A stretch of 64,000 nt of DNA from Methanosphaera sp. ISO3-F5 (GCF_034480035.2 NZ_CP118753.2:581001-645000), one strand, 5' to 3'. Shown: positions 27,376 to 36,723, counted from the stretch's first letter. The notes: generated from the sequence alone by a model not told the origin. Program-made: numbers and translations.

Positions 27376-27398
27376 AAACGAATTTATGCCAACACTCA
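27376..27398 (-). repeat. Terminal inverted repeat, copy 1, tnpB 5' side
   Basis: Reading inward on the minus strand it begins TGAGTGTTGGCATAAATTCG and mirrors the other end. The adjacent GCC is the target-site duplication. Confidence 0.8.
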
Positions 27399-27497
27399 GC
27401 CTATAAAAATAATTAATGATAATATTATTAAGTTCTTGTTTCTGGAGAAGTATTCTCTGGTGTAAGTTTTAGTAAAAATTTGTTTAAGATCTTTCAT
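27399..27497 (-). pseudogene. SpoIIM/DUF95-family membrane protein, 5' part (interrupted)
   Basis: Thirty-three codons from the ATG at 27497 to the glycine codon GGC at 27401-27399, encoding a basic start (MKDLKQIFTKTYTREYF) and the first membrane helix (LIILSLIIFIG). Joining this to TCT at 25642 continues as SIIIGAVFNKSFEAIV without a stop. The reading frame also remains open upstream to 27626, but the ATG at 27497 with GGAAG before it gives the normal N-terminus. It lies 58 bp downstream of thrC. Confidence 0.85.
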
Positions 27498-27555
27498 ATG
27501 GAATACTTCCATTTGTAATTTATTTAAAAAGAATGGGTGGTTAAAAAGAGAGTTT

Positions 27556-28752
27556 TTACATTGTTTGTAAAACTCTTCTAATTTCTTCAGGGTCTGAAGA
27601 TACTTGGGTTGGTTCTTCACATGCATCTATTGCAACATTAGGATCTTTAAGTACATGTCCTGTTACTACACAGACTACACGTTCACCTTTGTCTATTTCA
27701 CCATTTTCCACTAGTTTTCTTAGTCCTGCTATGGATGCTGCACTTGCAGGTTCTACTCCAATACCTTCTGTTCTTGCAAGATATTTCTGTGCATCTAATA
27801 TTTCATCATCAGTTACAGTATCTGCTGTTCCATTGGATTCTTTTATTGCTCTCATAGCTTTAACACTACTTACAGGTGCTCCTATTCTTATAGCTGTTGC
27901 TATTGTCTCTGGGTTTTCTACTGGTGTTACTTCTTCTTTTCCAGCTTTCACTGCATTTGCTATTGGGGCACTGTTTACTGCTTGAATTCCTGTCATCATA
28001 GGAGTGTCTTTTATGTATCCTGCTTCTTTAAATTCTGTTATTCCTTTCCATATTGCGGATATGTTTCCTGCATTTCCAACTGGCAGTACTATTCTATCGG
28101 GGGATTGCCATCCAAGATCATGTACTATTTCCATACCTATTGTTTTTTGTCCTTCTAGTCTGTATGGGTTTATTGAGTTAAGCAGGTATAATTCTCCGTT
28201 TAATGCTAGTTGGGTAATTGTTTCTAGTGCATCATCGAAGTTTCCATCTACTCCGAATACTTTTGCTCCATGGAACATTGCTTGTGCTAGTTTTCCTAGT
28301 GCTACTTTTCCTGAAGGTAATAATACTGCACATTTTAGTCCTGCACGTGCTGCATAAGCTGATAATGATGCGGAGGTGTTTCCTGTGGATGCACATCCTA
28401 TCATGCTTACTCCTAGGTCAACTGCTTTTGTTGTTCCTACACTCATTCCTCTGTCCTTGAAACTTCCGGTTGGATTTGATCCTTCTACTTTAACATATAA
28501 ATCTACGCCTAGTTCTTCACCTATTTTTTCACATTTACAGAATGGTGTTCCTCCTTCGTCTAGGCTGATTCTGTTGTCAGCATTTACTGGTAAAAATTCT
28601 TTATATTTCCATATGTTGTCTCTTCTGTTTTCGAATGTTTCTTTTGGTATGTTATCTACTTCTGTTACTACTTCTAGTATTGATCCACATTCGCAGGTAT
28701 ATATTATTTCATCATCGTCGTATTCTGCTCCGCATGAAATACATCTTATCAT
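27556..28752 (-). CDS. thrC: Threonine synthase
   Basis: A 398-residue PLP enzyme converting O-phosphohomoserine to threonine. An N-terminal zinc-ribbon-like segment, CISCGAEYDDDEIIYTCECG, is typical of archaeal ThrC. The PLP lysine is in NPTGSFKDRGM near residue 100, and phosphate-binding glycines lie in PVGNAGNISA. Other conserved stretches are ASTGNTSASLSAYAARAGLKC and GVEPASAASIAGL. The length is normal, and an AGGAGAAT ribosome binding site precedes the ATG. The interrupted SpoIIM gene follows on the same strand. Confidence 0.96.
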   Translation of the reverse strand: MIRCISCGAEYDDDEIIYTCECGSILEVVTEVDNIPKETFENRRDNIWKYKEFLPVNADNRISLDEGGTPFCKCEKIGEELGVDLYVKVEGSNPTGSFKDRGMSVGTTKAVDLGVSMIGCASTGNTSASLSAYAARAGLKCAVLLPSGKVALGKLAQAMFHGAKVFGVDGNFDDALETITQLALNGELYLLNSINPYRLEGQKTIGMEIVHDLGWQSPDRIVLPVGNAGNISAIWKGITEFKEAGYIKDTPMMTGIQAVNSAPIANAVKAGKEEVTPVENPETIATAIRIGAPVSSVKAMRAIKESNGTADTVTDDEILDAQKYLARTEGIGVEPASAASIAGLRKLVENGEIDKGERVVCVVTGHVLKDPNVAIDACEEPTQVSSDPEEIRRVLQTM

Positions 28753-29235
28753 TATAATTCTCCTATTAATGTTATTATTTTGTTTGGATATTTTGATTTA
28801 CCCTAACTAATTAATGTATAATTATTTGTTATTGGTATAATAAGTATTTTTAAGAATGTTGTTTAAAATTAGTGTTTAGGATGTGTAGGGGGGTTTGATG
28901 TAGGGTGATTTTTTTTAACAATTCAAGTGGTGAATGAATTTATTCAAAAAAAATTTTTTTCCTAGCTATTTACATCAAATCCCTTACAGTATTAAATTTG
29001 TCCACATAGTTAATAAACTTATTGGTTTAGGTATATTAAAATTCAAAGTACATTAAATGATAATGAAATTTAACATTATTTATTAAATGATTAGAATAAA
29101 CGATAATAATAATTTAAATATAAGTTTTTTAAAAAATAAAACATCAACAATAAACTAATACGGATAACAATGTGTCTTTTATTAAAAAATAGATTAATAA
29201 TAGGGGAGTTTCCTGGAAATAAGCATATAAATTGC
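28753..29235. other. Intergenic region upstream of thrC
   Basis: About 480 bp, very AT-rich, with no ORF of note. It contains the imperfect inverted repeat at 28884-28988 and an internal A8-T7 palindrome. It should hold the thrC promoter and the leader end of the next transcript. Confidence 0.45.
28884..28988. repeat. Imperfect inverted repeat with 68-bp loop
   Basis: The left arm TGTAGGGGGGTTTGATGTA (28884-28902) is complementary, with a one-base bulge and about two mismatches, to the right arm TACATCAAATCCCTTACA (28971-28988). The loop is AT-rich. It could be a small non-autonomous mobile element, an RNA structure or a control site; no target duplication is visible. Confidence 0.45.
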
Positions 29236-29823
29236 TTATCCATGACCACCACCCATAAGGAAACTTATGATAACAATCAAAACCCCAACACCAATAATCT
29301 GTAGAGCAGTTTTTGACATGCTTTCACGAGCAATCTTACCAAGATAACAGCCAAGAACAGTTAACATGACAAAACAAACAATTAATGTTGCAGTAATTGC
29401 AGTATAAATGTCACCAAATATGAAAAATGGTATTGAAGGAATAAAAGAACCAAGAAAACTTGCAGAACCATGAGTCAACATACTCATAAATACTCTATAT
29501 TTTGCCTGTTCATGAATAACAGTATCATCAAGTTTACGTTCCTTAAGGAGCATTTGATTTTCCAAATCCCGTATAATTTTTCCTTCCTCGGCATGTTCAC
29601 CAACATAAGAACCAAAACCATTACTTAAAGCAATAGCAATACCACCACTAAGGCCTGTAAGACCAACAGTCCATGGATTAACGTTACCACCCGTTGAAAT
29701 ACCCATCAAAGCAGCCGTTAATGAAATACTGAGAACAGTTAAAATACCGTCAAGGGAACCTAAAGCAACATATCTACTTAAAGCAATATAATCTCTAATA
29801 ATTTTTCTTAAAGTAATCTTCAT
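29236..29823 (-). CDS. VIT/CCC1-family membrane transporter
   Basis: A 195-residue integral membrane protein with about five helices. SRYVALGSLDGILTVLSISL and GLSGGIAIALSNGFGSYVGEHAEE are the first two membrane segments of VIT1/CCC1-like proteins, which move Fe(II) or Mn(II). The cytosolic segment (LENQMLLKERKLDDTVIHEQAKYRVF) and the small-residue-rich HGSASFLGSFIPSIPF segment also fit. In archaea the substrate is unverified. It lies 20 bp downstream of hmgA on the same strand, so the two may be co-transcribed. Confidence 0.8.
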   Translation of the reverse strand: MKITLRKIIRDYIALSRYVALGSLDGILTVLSISLTAALMGISTGGNVNPWTVGLTGLSGGIAIALSNGFGSYVGEHAEEGKIIRDLENQMLLKERKLDDTVIHEQAKYRVFMSMLTHGSASFLGSFIPSIPFFIFGDIYTAITATLIVCFVMLTVLGCYLGKIARESMSKTALQIIGVGVLIVIISFLMGGGHG

Positions 29824-29843
29824 TTTTAATCAAATTCTCCAAA

Positions 29844-31055
29844 TTATCGGCCTAATTCTTTATGTGCTCTTGCCAAATGTCCGGCAGCTAAAGCACCAAC
29901 TAATGATAATTCACCTGCAAGAACAATGCTTGCAACGATAGAAGCAAATTTATTAACCTTGCCACTACCCTTCACATCCATAATGTTCATTGATTCAGTA
30001 GCAGTTTCAAGTCTTGTACCTCCACCAACAGTAGCAACAGGCAAATCAGGTAAAGTGATACTAAAGTATAAATCGCCATCCACATCTTCAGCAGTGGTAA
30101 TTCCAATACTTCCCTCAACAACATGGGCAGGGTCTTGACCACATGCTAGAAATACTGCTGCAACCATATTGGCAAAATGTGCATTATAACCATAACTTCC
30201 ACTAATAGCAGAACCTACCAAGTTTTTAGCATAATTTACTTCCACAATTGCTTCGGGAGTAGTTTTCAATGTTTTTTCAACAATTTCCTTAGGAACTGTT
30301 ACTTCTGCAACCAGACTTTTTCCTCTTCCTTCAATCATATTGAGAGCTGATGGTTTTTTATCAACACAGAAGTTACCACTAAGAGCTATTACATGGATAT
30401 CATTCTCTTTTTCCATAAAATTAATTGCTTCTTGGGTAGCAATTGTCACCATGTTCATTCCCATACTGTCTCCAGTTTCATATACAAAACGTGGATATAC
30501 TAGTTTACCTACGATTGCTATTGGATCAATTTTTATGAGTTTTCCATGGTTTGTTGTGCTTTCAGCAACTTTTTTAATTTCATCAAAGTGTGTTTCGATC
30601 CATTTTTTTAGTTTACTTGCATCATGTACATTTTTGGTCTTAATAACTGGTGCTCTTGTCATTTGATTATTAAGTATTGATACTGAGCATCCTCCTGACT
30701 TTCTTATAACTGAACATCCCCTGTTTACGCTGGCAAGTAATGCTCCTTCTGTTGTTGCCATGGGAACATATGTTTCTATTTTTTCATCTTCTTCTGTGTT
30801 TATGATTACTGGTCCTGCAACTCCGACTGGTACTTGTATGGTTCCTATTTGGTTTTCTATATTTTTTTGTGCTGTTAGTGTCATGTCAATGGAGTATTTT
30901 CCTATATGTTCTAGTTGTGTGCCTGACTTGTTTTCAATGTATTTGCGTCTAATGTCTGTGGCCTGGTTTGCATTTTCTGCATATTTTTCTATTTCGTGAA
31001 TTCTTATTTCACCAGAATCTAATTTTTCAATTATTTCATCTGTATTTAAATTCAT
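29844..31055 (-). CDS. hmgA: HMG-CoA reductase
   Basis: A 403-residue class I HMG-CoA reductase making mevalonate for archaeal isoprenoid lipids. The N-terminal dimer motif ENKSGTQLEHIG, catalytic Glu in TTEGALLASVNRGCSVI, DSMGMNMVTIATQEAINFM, catalytic Lys in VDKKPSALNMIEGRGKS, catalytic Asp in ACGQDPAHVVEG, the GGGTRLETA loop and catalytic His in AAGHLARAHKELGR are all present. There is no membrane anchor, as expected for archaea. An AAGGAAGC ribosome binding site precedes the ATG. Confidence 0.97.
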   Translation of the reverse strand: MNLNTDEIIEKLDSGEIRIHEIEKYAENANQATDIRRKYIENKSGTQLEHIGKYSIDMTLTAQKNIENQIGTIQVPVGVAGPVIINTEEDEKIETYVPMATTEGALLASVNRGCSVIRKSGGCSVSILNNQMTRAPVIKTKNVHDASKLKKWIETHFDEIKKVAESTTNHGKLIKIDPIAIVGKLVYPRFVYETGDSMGMNMVTIATQEAINFMEKENDIHVIALSGNFCVDKKPSALNMIEGRGKSLVAEVTVPKEIVEKTLKTTPEAIVEVNYAKNLVGSAISGSYGYNAHFANMVAAVFLACGQDPAHVVEGSIGITTAEDVDGDLYFSITLPDLPVATVGGGTRLETATESMNIMDVKGSGKVNKFASIVASIVLAGELSLVGALAAGHLARAHKELGR

Positions 31056-31225
31056 TTTAATGCTTCCTTTATAATGTTGTTTTATAAAATTGTTATCTTA
31101 TTTGTTTTTGGATTAATATGAAATTATTTGTTAAATATTTTTTTTGGTTAAAAATTAGTAAAGTGTATAGATTTATTATTGTTCTATACATTATGAATGT
31201 TAGGGATGATTTTATAGAGTAGGTA

Positions 31226-32089
31226 TTATATATTTTCTTTTAGTAAGTCTACAATATCACTTGGTTTATCTGCTACTTTTATTCCATGTTGTGCTAATAT
31301 TTCTTTCTTGTTTTGAGCGGTTCCATCAGTACCTTCAATAATTGCTCCTGCGTGTCCCATACGTTTTCCTAGTGGTGCGGACACTCCGGCTATGAATGAT
31401 ATGACTGGTTTTGTAACGTGTTTTTCAGCATATTCTGCTGCTTTAATTTCTGCTATTCCACCGATTTCTCCTAGTAACACTATTTGTTCTGTTTCTGGGT
31501 CTTCTTCAAATTTTCTTAGTGCTGTAATAAAGTCCATACCTGTTACTGGGTCTCCTCCAACACCTAAACATGTACTTTGACCTAATCCTGCATCTGTTAT
31601 TTGACTTGCTACTTCATAGGTTAATGTTCCGCTTCTAGATACTAGTCCTATTTTTCCTTTGTTGAATATGTGTGTTGGCATAATTCCTAGTTTACCTATT
31701 CCTGGTGTAATAATACCGGGGGTGTTTGGACCTATGATTGTTGTGTTGTTTTCTTTTGCATATTTAACAATTTCCATTGTGTCGTGGATTGGAATATGTT
31801 CTGTTATTATTATCACTAGGTCGACTTGTGTTATTGCTTCAAATGCTGCATCCTTTACAAATGGTGCTGGGATGAATATGATACTTGCGTTGATGTCTGG
31901 ATGGTATTTTTTGATTTCCTCGATGGAATTGTATACTGGTACTCCTTCAACTGTTTGTCCAGCTTTTCCAGGACTGGTACCGGCTACTATGTTTGTTCCA
32001 TATTCTATCATTTCTTTTGTATGGAATCTTCCTTGTTTTCCTGTTATTCCTTGAACTATTGCTTTTGTGTTTTCATCTAATAAAATCAA
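31226..32089 (-). CDS. sucD: Succinyl-CoA synthetase alpha subunit
   Basis: A 287-residue CoA-binding subunit that forms succinyl-CoA from succinate in the partial reductive citric acid pathway of methanogens. The CoA site [31 protein letters not shown] lies at the N-terminus, [14 protein letters not shown] is central, and the phosphorylated histidine is in [12 protein letters not shown] near residue 240. The beta subunit gene (sucC) is not adjacent, which is common in this group. An AGGAGAATG site precedes the start. Confidence 0.96.
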   Translation of the reverse strand: MILLDENTKAIVQGITGKQGRFHTKEMIEYGTNIVAGTSPGKAGQTVEGVPVYNSIEEIKKYHPDINASIIFIPAPFVKDAAFEAITQVDLVIIITEHIPIHDTMEIVKYAKENNTTIIGPNTPGIITPGIGKLGIMPTHIFNKGKIGLVSRSGTLTYEVASQITDAGLGQSTCLGVGGDPVTGMDFITALRKFEEDPETEQIVLLGEIGGIAEIKAAEYAEKHVTKPVISFIAGVSAPLGKRMGHAGAIIEGTDGTAQNKKEILAQHGIKVADKPSDIVDLLKENI

Positions 32090-32341
32090 TTTAACATTCT
32101 CCTAAAAAATTATTAATATTGATAATCTATTTTATATCATTATATTTTCTATGATTAATTACCTTATTTTTCTATCTGTTTAAAGTAATATAAAAACTTT
32201 CTTTTAATGTTGTAACAAAAAATTATAATCTCTTAATAAAAATAGATAATTTCTAATAATAATAAAATATAATTAAACATTTACAAAATATAAAAAATAT
32301 TTAATGAAAAAAAGTAAATTATATAAAATAAAGAGGTACAA
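32090..32341. other. Intergenic region, AT-rich
   Basis: A 252-bp gap upstream of sucD with no gene detected. A/T runs dominate. Confidence 0.4.
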
Positions 32342-33073
32342 TTATTTATTCATAATCCTACTACGAAACATAAAACTTTCAGCCAAATCAATAATATTAC
32401 CATTCATAATTGCACTAACAGAAAAAATAACACTCCCAGGTATAACATTTATAGGAGTGTGCCTTTTAACAAGATACGTATTTTTATTACCAAGAATAGC
32501 ACCAACCATAGCACCAGCAACAACACCCACCTGTTCAACATTAGTAACATTAGCAACAACCACAGGATCATCAGTCTCATTAGAAACAAAACCAACACCA
32601 GGTATATGAGTAATACCATTCACTACACTAGATTTAACACTATAAACATCATCCATCCCACTAGCAGCTCTCACAGCACTCTCCGCAACATTACCTACAA
32701 AATACTCACCACAATAAGTGTCAAAACTAATCACAACAGCATCCGGAATAAAATTATCATCCAAATCAAGCTCAACATAAGATATGCCCTCACCAGCATC
32801 TTCACGTCTTAAACTAACACCATTCAAATCATCAAAACCAAGAGCATTCTCCTTAAAACACTCAAAAATAGCTTGATTAACAGATTCTAACAAGGAATCA
32901 TCATCAATAATAGCAGTGATAACAATATCATCACCAGTAACATTACTTAATAATGCATGAATAGCACCAGCATCCCTAATCTTATATAAACTCTTCTCAA
33001 CATTTTCAATCAACGAATCACTACAGGAAACATCATTATCTGATATGTCAATTCCATGACAAAGCATTTTCAT
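32342..33073 (-). CDS. Conserved archaeal protein of unknown function
   Basis: A 243-residue soluble, acidic protein that I do not recognise. The first 120 residues are an alpha/beta region (KSLYKIRDAGAIHALLSNVTGDDIVITAIIDDDS). The second half carries small-residue-rich motifs: NVAESAVRAASGMDDVYSVKSSVVNGITHIPGVGFV and NVEQVGVVAGAMVGAILGNKNTYLVKRHTP, followed by VIPGSVIFSVSAIMNG. The glycine-rich turns would suit nucleotide or cofactor binding, but this is a guess. GAGGT lies 7 bp before the ATG. It is monocistronic, divergent from aroD, with the coding strand strongly T/G-rich. Confidence 0.7.
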   Translation of the reverse strand: MKMLCHGIDISDNDVSCSDSLIENVEKSLYKIRDAGAIHALLSNVTGDDIVITAIIDDDSLLESVNQAIFECFKENALGFDDLNGVSLRREDAGEGISYVELDLDDNFIPDAVVISFDTYCGEYFVGNVAESAVRAASGMDDVYSVKSSVVNGITHIPGVGFVSNETDDPVVVANVTNVEQVGVVAGAMVGAILGNKNTYLVKRHTPINVIPGSVIFSVSAIMNGNIIDLAESFMFRSRIMNK

Positions 33074-33194
33074 ATAATAACCTCACAAAAAAGAATTATA
33101 TAAATATCTTTAATTAATCATACATAATTTTTTTTAGTCATTACCAAGAAAAATAATACATAATACAAAAATATTAGAATGGGAGTAGATTAAA

Positions 33195-33866
33195 ATAAAA
33201 ACAGTAGTGTGTGCTTCAATAGTAGAAGAAAACCAGGAAAAAGTTATACAAACAGTTAAACAAATAACAAATGAAGAACTAGGATATATTGAACTTAGAT
33301 TAGATACAATACAAGAAATAAACTCAGAAAAAGCAACAAAAATAATAAAAGCAATAAAAGAAATAACACCCATACCAATAATCCTAACAAACAGAACACC
33401 CAAAGAGGGAGGATACTTCAAGGGAACCGAAAAAGAAAGAATAAAAATATTAGAAGAAAACGCTCCCCTAGTCGAAATAACAGACATAGAATTAATGACA
33501 GAAACAACACTCAGACAAAAAGTAATCAACAAAGCAAACAAAACAATAATATCATACCATAACTTCCAAAAAACACCAACAATCGAAAAACTACAAGAAC
33601 TAGTAAATCAAGCCACTAAAATTGGAGACATACCAAAAATAGCAGTACAACCCAACACAAAAGAAGACACATATACCCTGATAAAATTAATAATGCAAAA
33701 CAATGGAATTATAGGAATAAGCATGGGACAACTAGGAGCATACACGAGGATAATGGCACCAATAATGGGTTCACCAGTAACATACGCTTCAATAACAAAA
33801 GAATCAGCACCAGGACAATATGATATAAAAACAACAAATGAACTAATAAAAAAACTACAACAATGA
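33195..33866 (+). CDS. aroD: 3-Dehydroquinate dehydratase, type I
   Basis: A type I (Schiff-base) enzyme of the shikimate pathway, about 220 residues. Conserved sites are VCASIVE at the start, the substrate-binding IELRLDTIQE, LTNRTPKEGGYFKG, the catalytic histidine in ISYHNFQKTP and the Schiff-base lysine in IPKIAVQPNT. No ATG, GTG or TTG stands at a normal distance from the clear GGGAG ribosome binding site (33181-33185). ATA at 33195 has ideal spacing and gives the family-like start (M)KTVVCAS; ATT at 33189 is another possibility. GTG at 33207 is the first standard start codon but is 21 nt away and would cut the first beta strand. The start is therefore uncertain. It heads the aroD-unknown-aroC operon. 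Confidence 0.88.
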   Translation: MKTVVCASIVEENQEKVIQTVKQITNEELGYIELRLDTIQEINSEKATKIIKAIKEITPIPIILTNRTPKEGGYFKGTEKERIKILEENAPLVEITDIELMTETTLRQKVINKANKTIISYHNFQKTPTIEKLQELVNQATKIGDIPKIAVQPNTKEDTYTLIKLIMQNNGIIGISMGQLGAYTRIMAPIMGSPVTYASITKESAPGQYDIKTTNELIKKLQQ

Positions 33867-33872
33867 TTAAAA

Positions 33873-34529
33873 ATGAACACAGAAGAAAAAACAATAATAA
33901 AAACATTAAACAAGATAGGAGTCGATACAAGGTTTATAAGCTTATACAAAGACAATATCTATATAAACAATCTTAAATTCTCAAAATTTTCCAGAAAAAA
34001 AGAAGAAGAATTCCAGGAATTATATCCACAAATAAATATCATACGATCAAAAATATTCCAGAAAATATGCATAAAAGTGTCAAGAACAGTAAAAAATCAG
34101 ATAAAACCACGACAAACATTATACATAAAAAATGATGAAAGCATAGAAAACATACTATTATACATCCTCCTAGAACCATACAAAAGAAAATATGGAATAA
34201 AAATAACCGACAAAAAAGAAAAAAAACATATAATCGTAAGTAACAATTGCTTAGATGACTTTACAATAAAATACATAGATTTAATGACAAATGCAGAACA
34301 AATAACAAACAAACTGGAAGAAAACAGGATATATCCATTAACTCACGTTCCACACCAATGGATAACCGACTGGGCAACAACAAACAATATAAACTACAAA
34401 AAAACAAAAAAATATGATGAAACAATATCAAATGAAATAATAAACTTCCTAGAAAAACACATACCAAATGTGCAGGAATCAATAATTCAATCAGTAAACT
34501 ATTTAGATGAAAACAATAACAAGAGGTAA
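33873..34529 (+). CDS. Unknown protein within the aroD-aroC operon
   Basis: A 218-residue Lys/Ile/Asn-rich protein that I do not recognise. Charged helices dominate; the middle contains HIIVSNNCLDDFTIKYIDLMTNAEQ and the latter part THVPHQWITDWATTNNINYKKT, which might be a Rossmann-like or PP-loop-like fold lacking its signature. It starts 6 bp after the aroD stop with no separate ribosome binding site, so it is translationally coupled, and it ends 6 bp before aroC. Tight packing suggests it is functionally linked to the shikimate pathway or merely co-transcribed. No function is assigned. Confidence 0.7.
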   Translation: MNTEEKTIIKTLNKIGVDTRFISLYKDNIYINNLKFSKFSRKKEEEFQELYPQINIIRSKIFQKICIKVSRTVKNQIKPRQTLYIKNDESIENILLYILLEPYKRKYGIKITDKKEKKHIIVSNNCLDDFTIKYIDLMTNAEQITNKLEENRIYPLTHVPHQWITDWATTNNINYKKTKKYDETISNEIINFLEKHIPNVQESIIQSVNYLDENNNKR

Positions 34530-34535
34530 AAGATA

Positions 34536-35630
34536 ATGGCATCAAATACAACAGGAGAAATATTTAAAGTAACAACTTTCGGAGCAAGCCATGGAACAGC
34601 ACTGGGAGCAACAATTGATGGATGTCCAGCAGGAATAAAAATAAGCAGAGAAGACATACAAGAAGAACTAAACAAAAGAAGACCAGGAACAAGCAACATA
34701 ACAACAGCACGTGACGAAAAAGATCAAGTAGAAATACTCTCAGGAATATTCAATGGAAAAACAGATGGAACACCACTAACAGCTATAATCAGAAACAAGG
34801 ACCAAATCAGTAAAAACTATGAAAACCTAAAAAACAATCCAAGACCAGGACATGGAGACTACTGTTGGCAAAAAAAATACGAAAACTATGACTATCGTGG
34901 TGGAGGAAGAGGAAGTGGACGAATAACCATAGGACATGTCATAGGAGGAGCAGTAAGTAAAAAAATACTGGAACAATATGATATATCAACAACAGCACAC
35001 GTAACAGCAATTCATAACATAAAAACAGATAAAAAATTCACATTAGATGAAATCAAAGAAAACATTACAAAGAATAATGTACGCTGTGCAGACCTTGAAA
35101 AGGCTGCTCAAATGGAAGAAAGAATACTTGAAGCAAAAAAAGATGGAAATTCAGTAGGTGGGGTAGTAGAAATAATTATAGATAACGTCCCTGTAGGACT
35201 TGGTCAACCAGTATTTGATAAACTTGATGGTGATTTAGCAAAAGCATTAATGAACATTGGAGCAGTAAAAGCTGTGGAAATAGGATTAGGTGTTCAGAGC
35301 AGTCAATTAACTGGAAAAGAATATAATGACCAATACATACTGGAAAATGATATTATAAAAACAGAAACCAATAATTCTGGAGGAATACTTGGTGGAATGT
35401 CAAATGGTATGCCTATAATATTAAAAATTACAGTTAAACCAACTCCATCTGTAAGCGGTATTCAAAAAACAGTTAACCTGGAAGAAAACAAGCAATCAAT
35501 AATAGAAATAGAAGGCAGACATGATCCATGCATATGTCCTAGAATCACAACTGTAGCAGAATCTGCTTGTAATATGGTTCTTGTTGATCATATGATAAGA
35601 GCAGGATTCATACATCCCGATAAAATTTAA
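34536..35630 (+). CDS. aroC: Chorismate synthase
   Basis: A 364-residue FMN-dependent enzyme making chorismate from EPSP. The signatures are [20 protein letters not shown] at the N-terminus, [60 protein letters not shown] (FMN site) and the C-terminal [26 protein letters not shown]. The length is normal. AGAGGT lies 8 bp before the ATG. It is the last gene in the three-gene aro operon. Confidence 0.98.
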   Translation: MASNTTGEIFKVTTFGASHGTALGATIDGCPAGIKISREDIQEELNKRRPGTSNITTARDEKDQVEILSGIFNGKTDGTPLTAIIRNKDQISKNYENLKNNPRPGHGDYCWQKKYENYDYRGGGRGSGRITIGHVIGGAVSKKILEQYDISTTAHVTAIHNIKTDKKFTLDEIKENITKNNVRCADLEKAAQMEERILEAKKDGNSVGGVVEIIIDNVPVGLGQPVFDKLDGDLAKALMNIGAVKAVEIGLGVQSSQLTGKEYNDQYILENDIIKTETNNSGGILGGMSNGMPIILKITVKPTPSVSGIQKTVNLEENKQSIIEIEGRHDPCICPRITTVAESACNMVLVDHMIRAGFIHPDKI

Positions 35631-35636
35631 ATTATA

Positions 35637-35710
35637 AGCCCCGAGGGGGATTTGAACCCCCGATCCCCTGATTACGAGTCAGGTACTGTGCCGGGCTGAG
35701 CCATCAGGGC
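35637..35710 (-). tRNA. tRNA-Thr (CGU anticodon)
   Basis: The minus strand folds into a full cloverleaf. The acceptor stem GCCCTGA pairs with TCGGGGC (one T-G pair), the anticodon stem is CCTGA/TCAGG with loop CTCGTAA (anticodon CGT), and the T arm is GGGGG-TTCAAAT-CCCCC. The discriminator base is U, as in archaeal tRNA-Thr. CCA is not encoded. It lies 6 bp past the convergent aroC stop codon. Confidence 0.95.
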
Positions 35711-35773
35711 ATTTATATTAAAAAAAAATTTAACTAACAAATTAACTATTACTATTTCTTCATATTAATAATT

Positions 35774-36547
35774 TTATATGAATTGGTCTAAATTCATAGT
35801 TAACCCGTCAGTTGCAGCAATTGTTCTAACACCAGTATTCTTGGTGATTATCCTCGTATTTTGGAAAGGATTATTCATAATTAAGTTAACGCCTAAATGG
35901 GTCATTATAGCAATTCTTGGTTGAACTTCTCTAACTAGCTCTTCAAAGTCAATCGTTCTTAGATGGCCCTTAATTTTTCTTTCTCCTTCTTTAATCACAC
36001 AACCTATTAATACGTCAGCATCTTCATGTTCATCGGCTAGTTCTGGAAAATACTCGGTATCTGCCGTGTAATTAATATTTAATCCTTTGTAATTAATGTT
36101 AAATCCTACACAAGTGGGATCTCCATGATTTGTTTTTGTACCCCTAATCTGAATATTTTTTTCTTTTATCACTTCACCCGGTTTTAAAACCGATATTTTA
36201 GGCTTTGATTGATGATATTTTGAGATACTAGGACCTAATTCTTCAGTTCCATTAATTACACTATCACTTGCAATAACATGTCCTGTTTTTTTGGTCATTC
36301 CCTGAGTCATTGCTTCAATTAGCACTTCTGCGTCATTATAATGGTCGGTATGACAGTGACTAACTAGCAACATGTTAATTTTTCTAGGATTCAGGCCGAA
36401 TTGGTGGCTTCTAACTAAAGCACCTGGTCCTGGGTCTACATGGATATTCTGGCCATCAATATCATCGATTCTAAACCCACCAGTCATTCTTTTTTGGCTG
36501 ATTGTTGCGAACCGACCCCCGCCTGTTCCTAGGAATTGTAGTTTCAT
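35774..36547 (-). CDS. MBL-fold metallohydrolase
   Basis: A 257-residue metallo-beta-lactamase-fold protein of the RNase Z/PhnP-like kind. Metal ligands are visible in LVSHCHTDHYND (HxHxDH, near residues 64-69), a histidine in GTKTNHGDP, the aspartate in NYTADTEYFPEL and a C-terminal IMTHLGVN. A GTGGGR loop at residues 7-12 opens the fold. It could act on a phosphodiester or cyclic nucleotide; the substrate is unknown. It lacks the RNase Z exosite arm. Confidence 0.85.
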   Translation of the reverse strand: MKLQFLGTGGGRFATISQKRMTGGFRIDDIDGQNIHVDPGPGALVRSHQFGLNPRKINMLLVSHCHTDHYNDAEVLIEAMTQGMTKKTGHVIASDSVINGTEELGPSISKYHQSKPKISVLKPGEVIKEKNIQIRGTKTNHGDPTCVGFNINYKGLNINYTADTEYFPELADEHEDADVLIGCVIKEGERKIKGHLRTIDFEELVREVQPRIAIMTHLGVNLIMNNPFQNTRIITKNTGVRTIAATDGLTMNLDQFI

Positions 36548-36723
36548 AATATCCCAATCCTAGTTTTTTCTAACGGATAATAAAATAAATATTATCTACT
36601 TGTTAATATGCTTAGATAAATATATATATTTTCCTATATTTAATAAAATAATACATTTGATTAGGATTAAAAACATCGTTTAAGTATTATTGAATAAATA
36701 ACTTATAATCTTTTTTTCAACTG

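Larger units (their letters stand above)
25646..27398 (-). mobile_element. TnpB element with terminal inverted repeats, copy 1
   Basis: A 1,753-bp element bounded by imperfect inverted repeats: TGAGACTTGGCATAAATTAG at the left end and TGAGTGTTGGCATAAATTCG read inward from the right end. It is flanked by GCC on both sides (25643-25645 and 27399-27401). It contains only a tnpB gene and an upstream region with short tandem repeats; no TnpA or DDE gene is present. Boundaries and target duplication are strongly supported because removing the element and one GCC joins the SpoIIM halves in frame. A second copy lies at 59290-61020. Confidence 0.88.

Noticed and set aside
25646-27398. First assumption that this is an ordinary IS605 element
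   Set aside because: Clear inverted terminal repeats and a 3-bp duplication verified by gene reconstruction do not fit that class.
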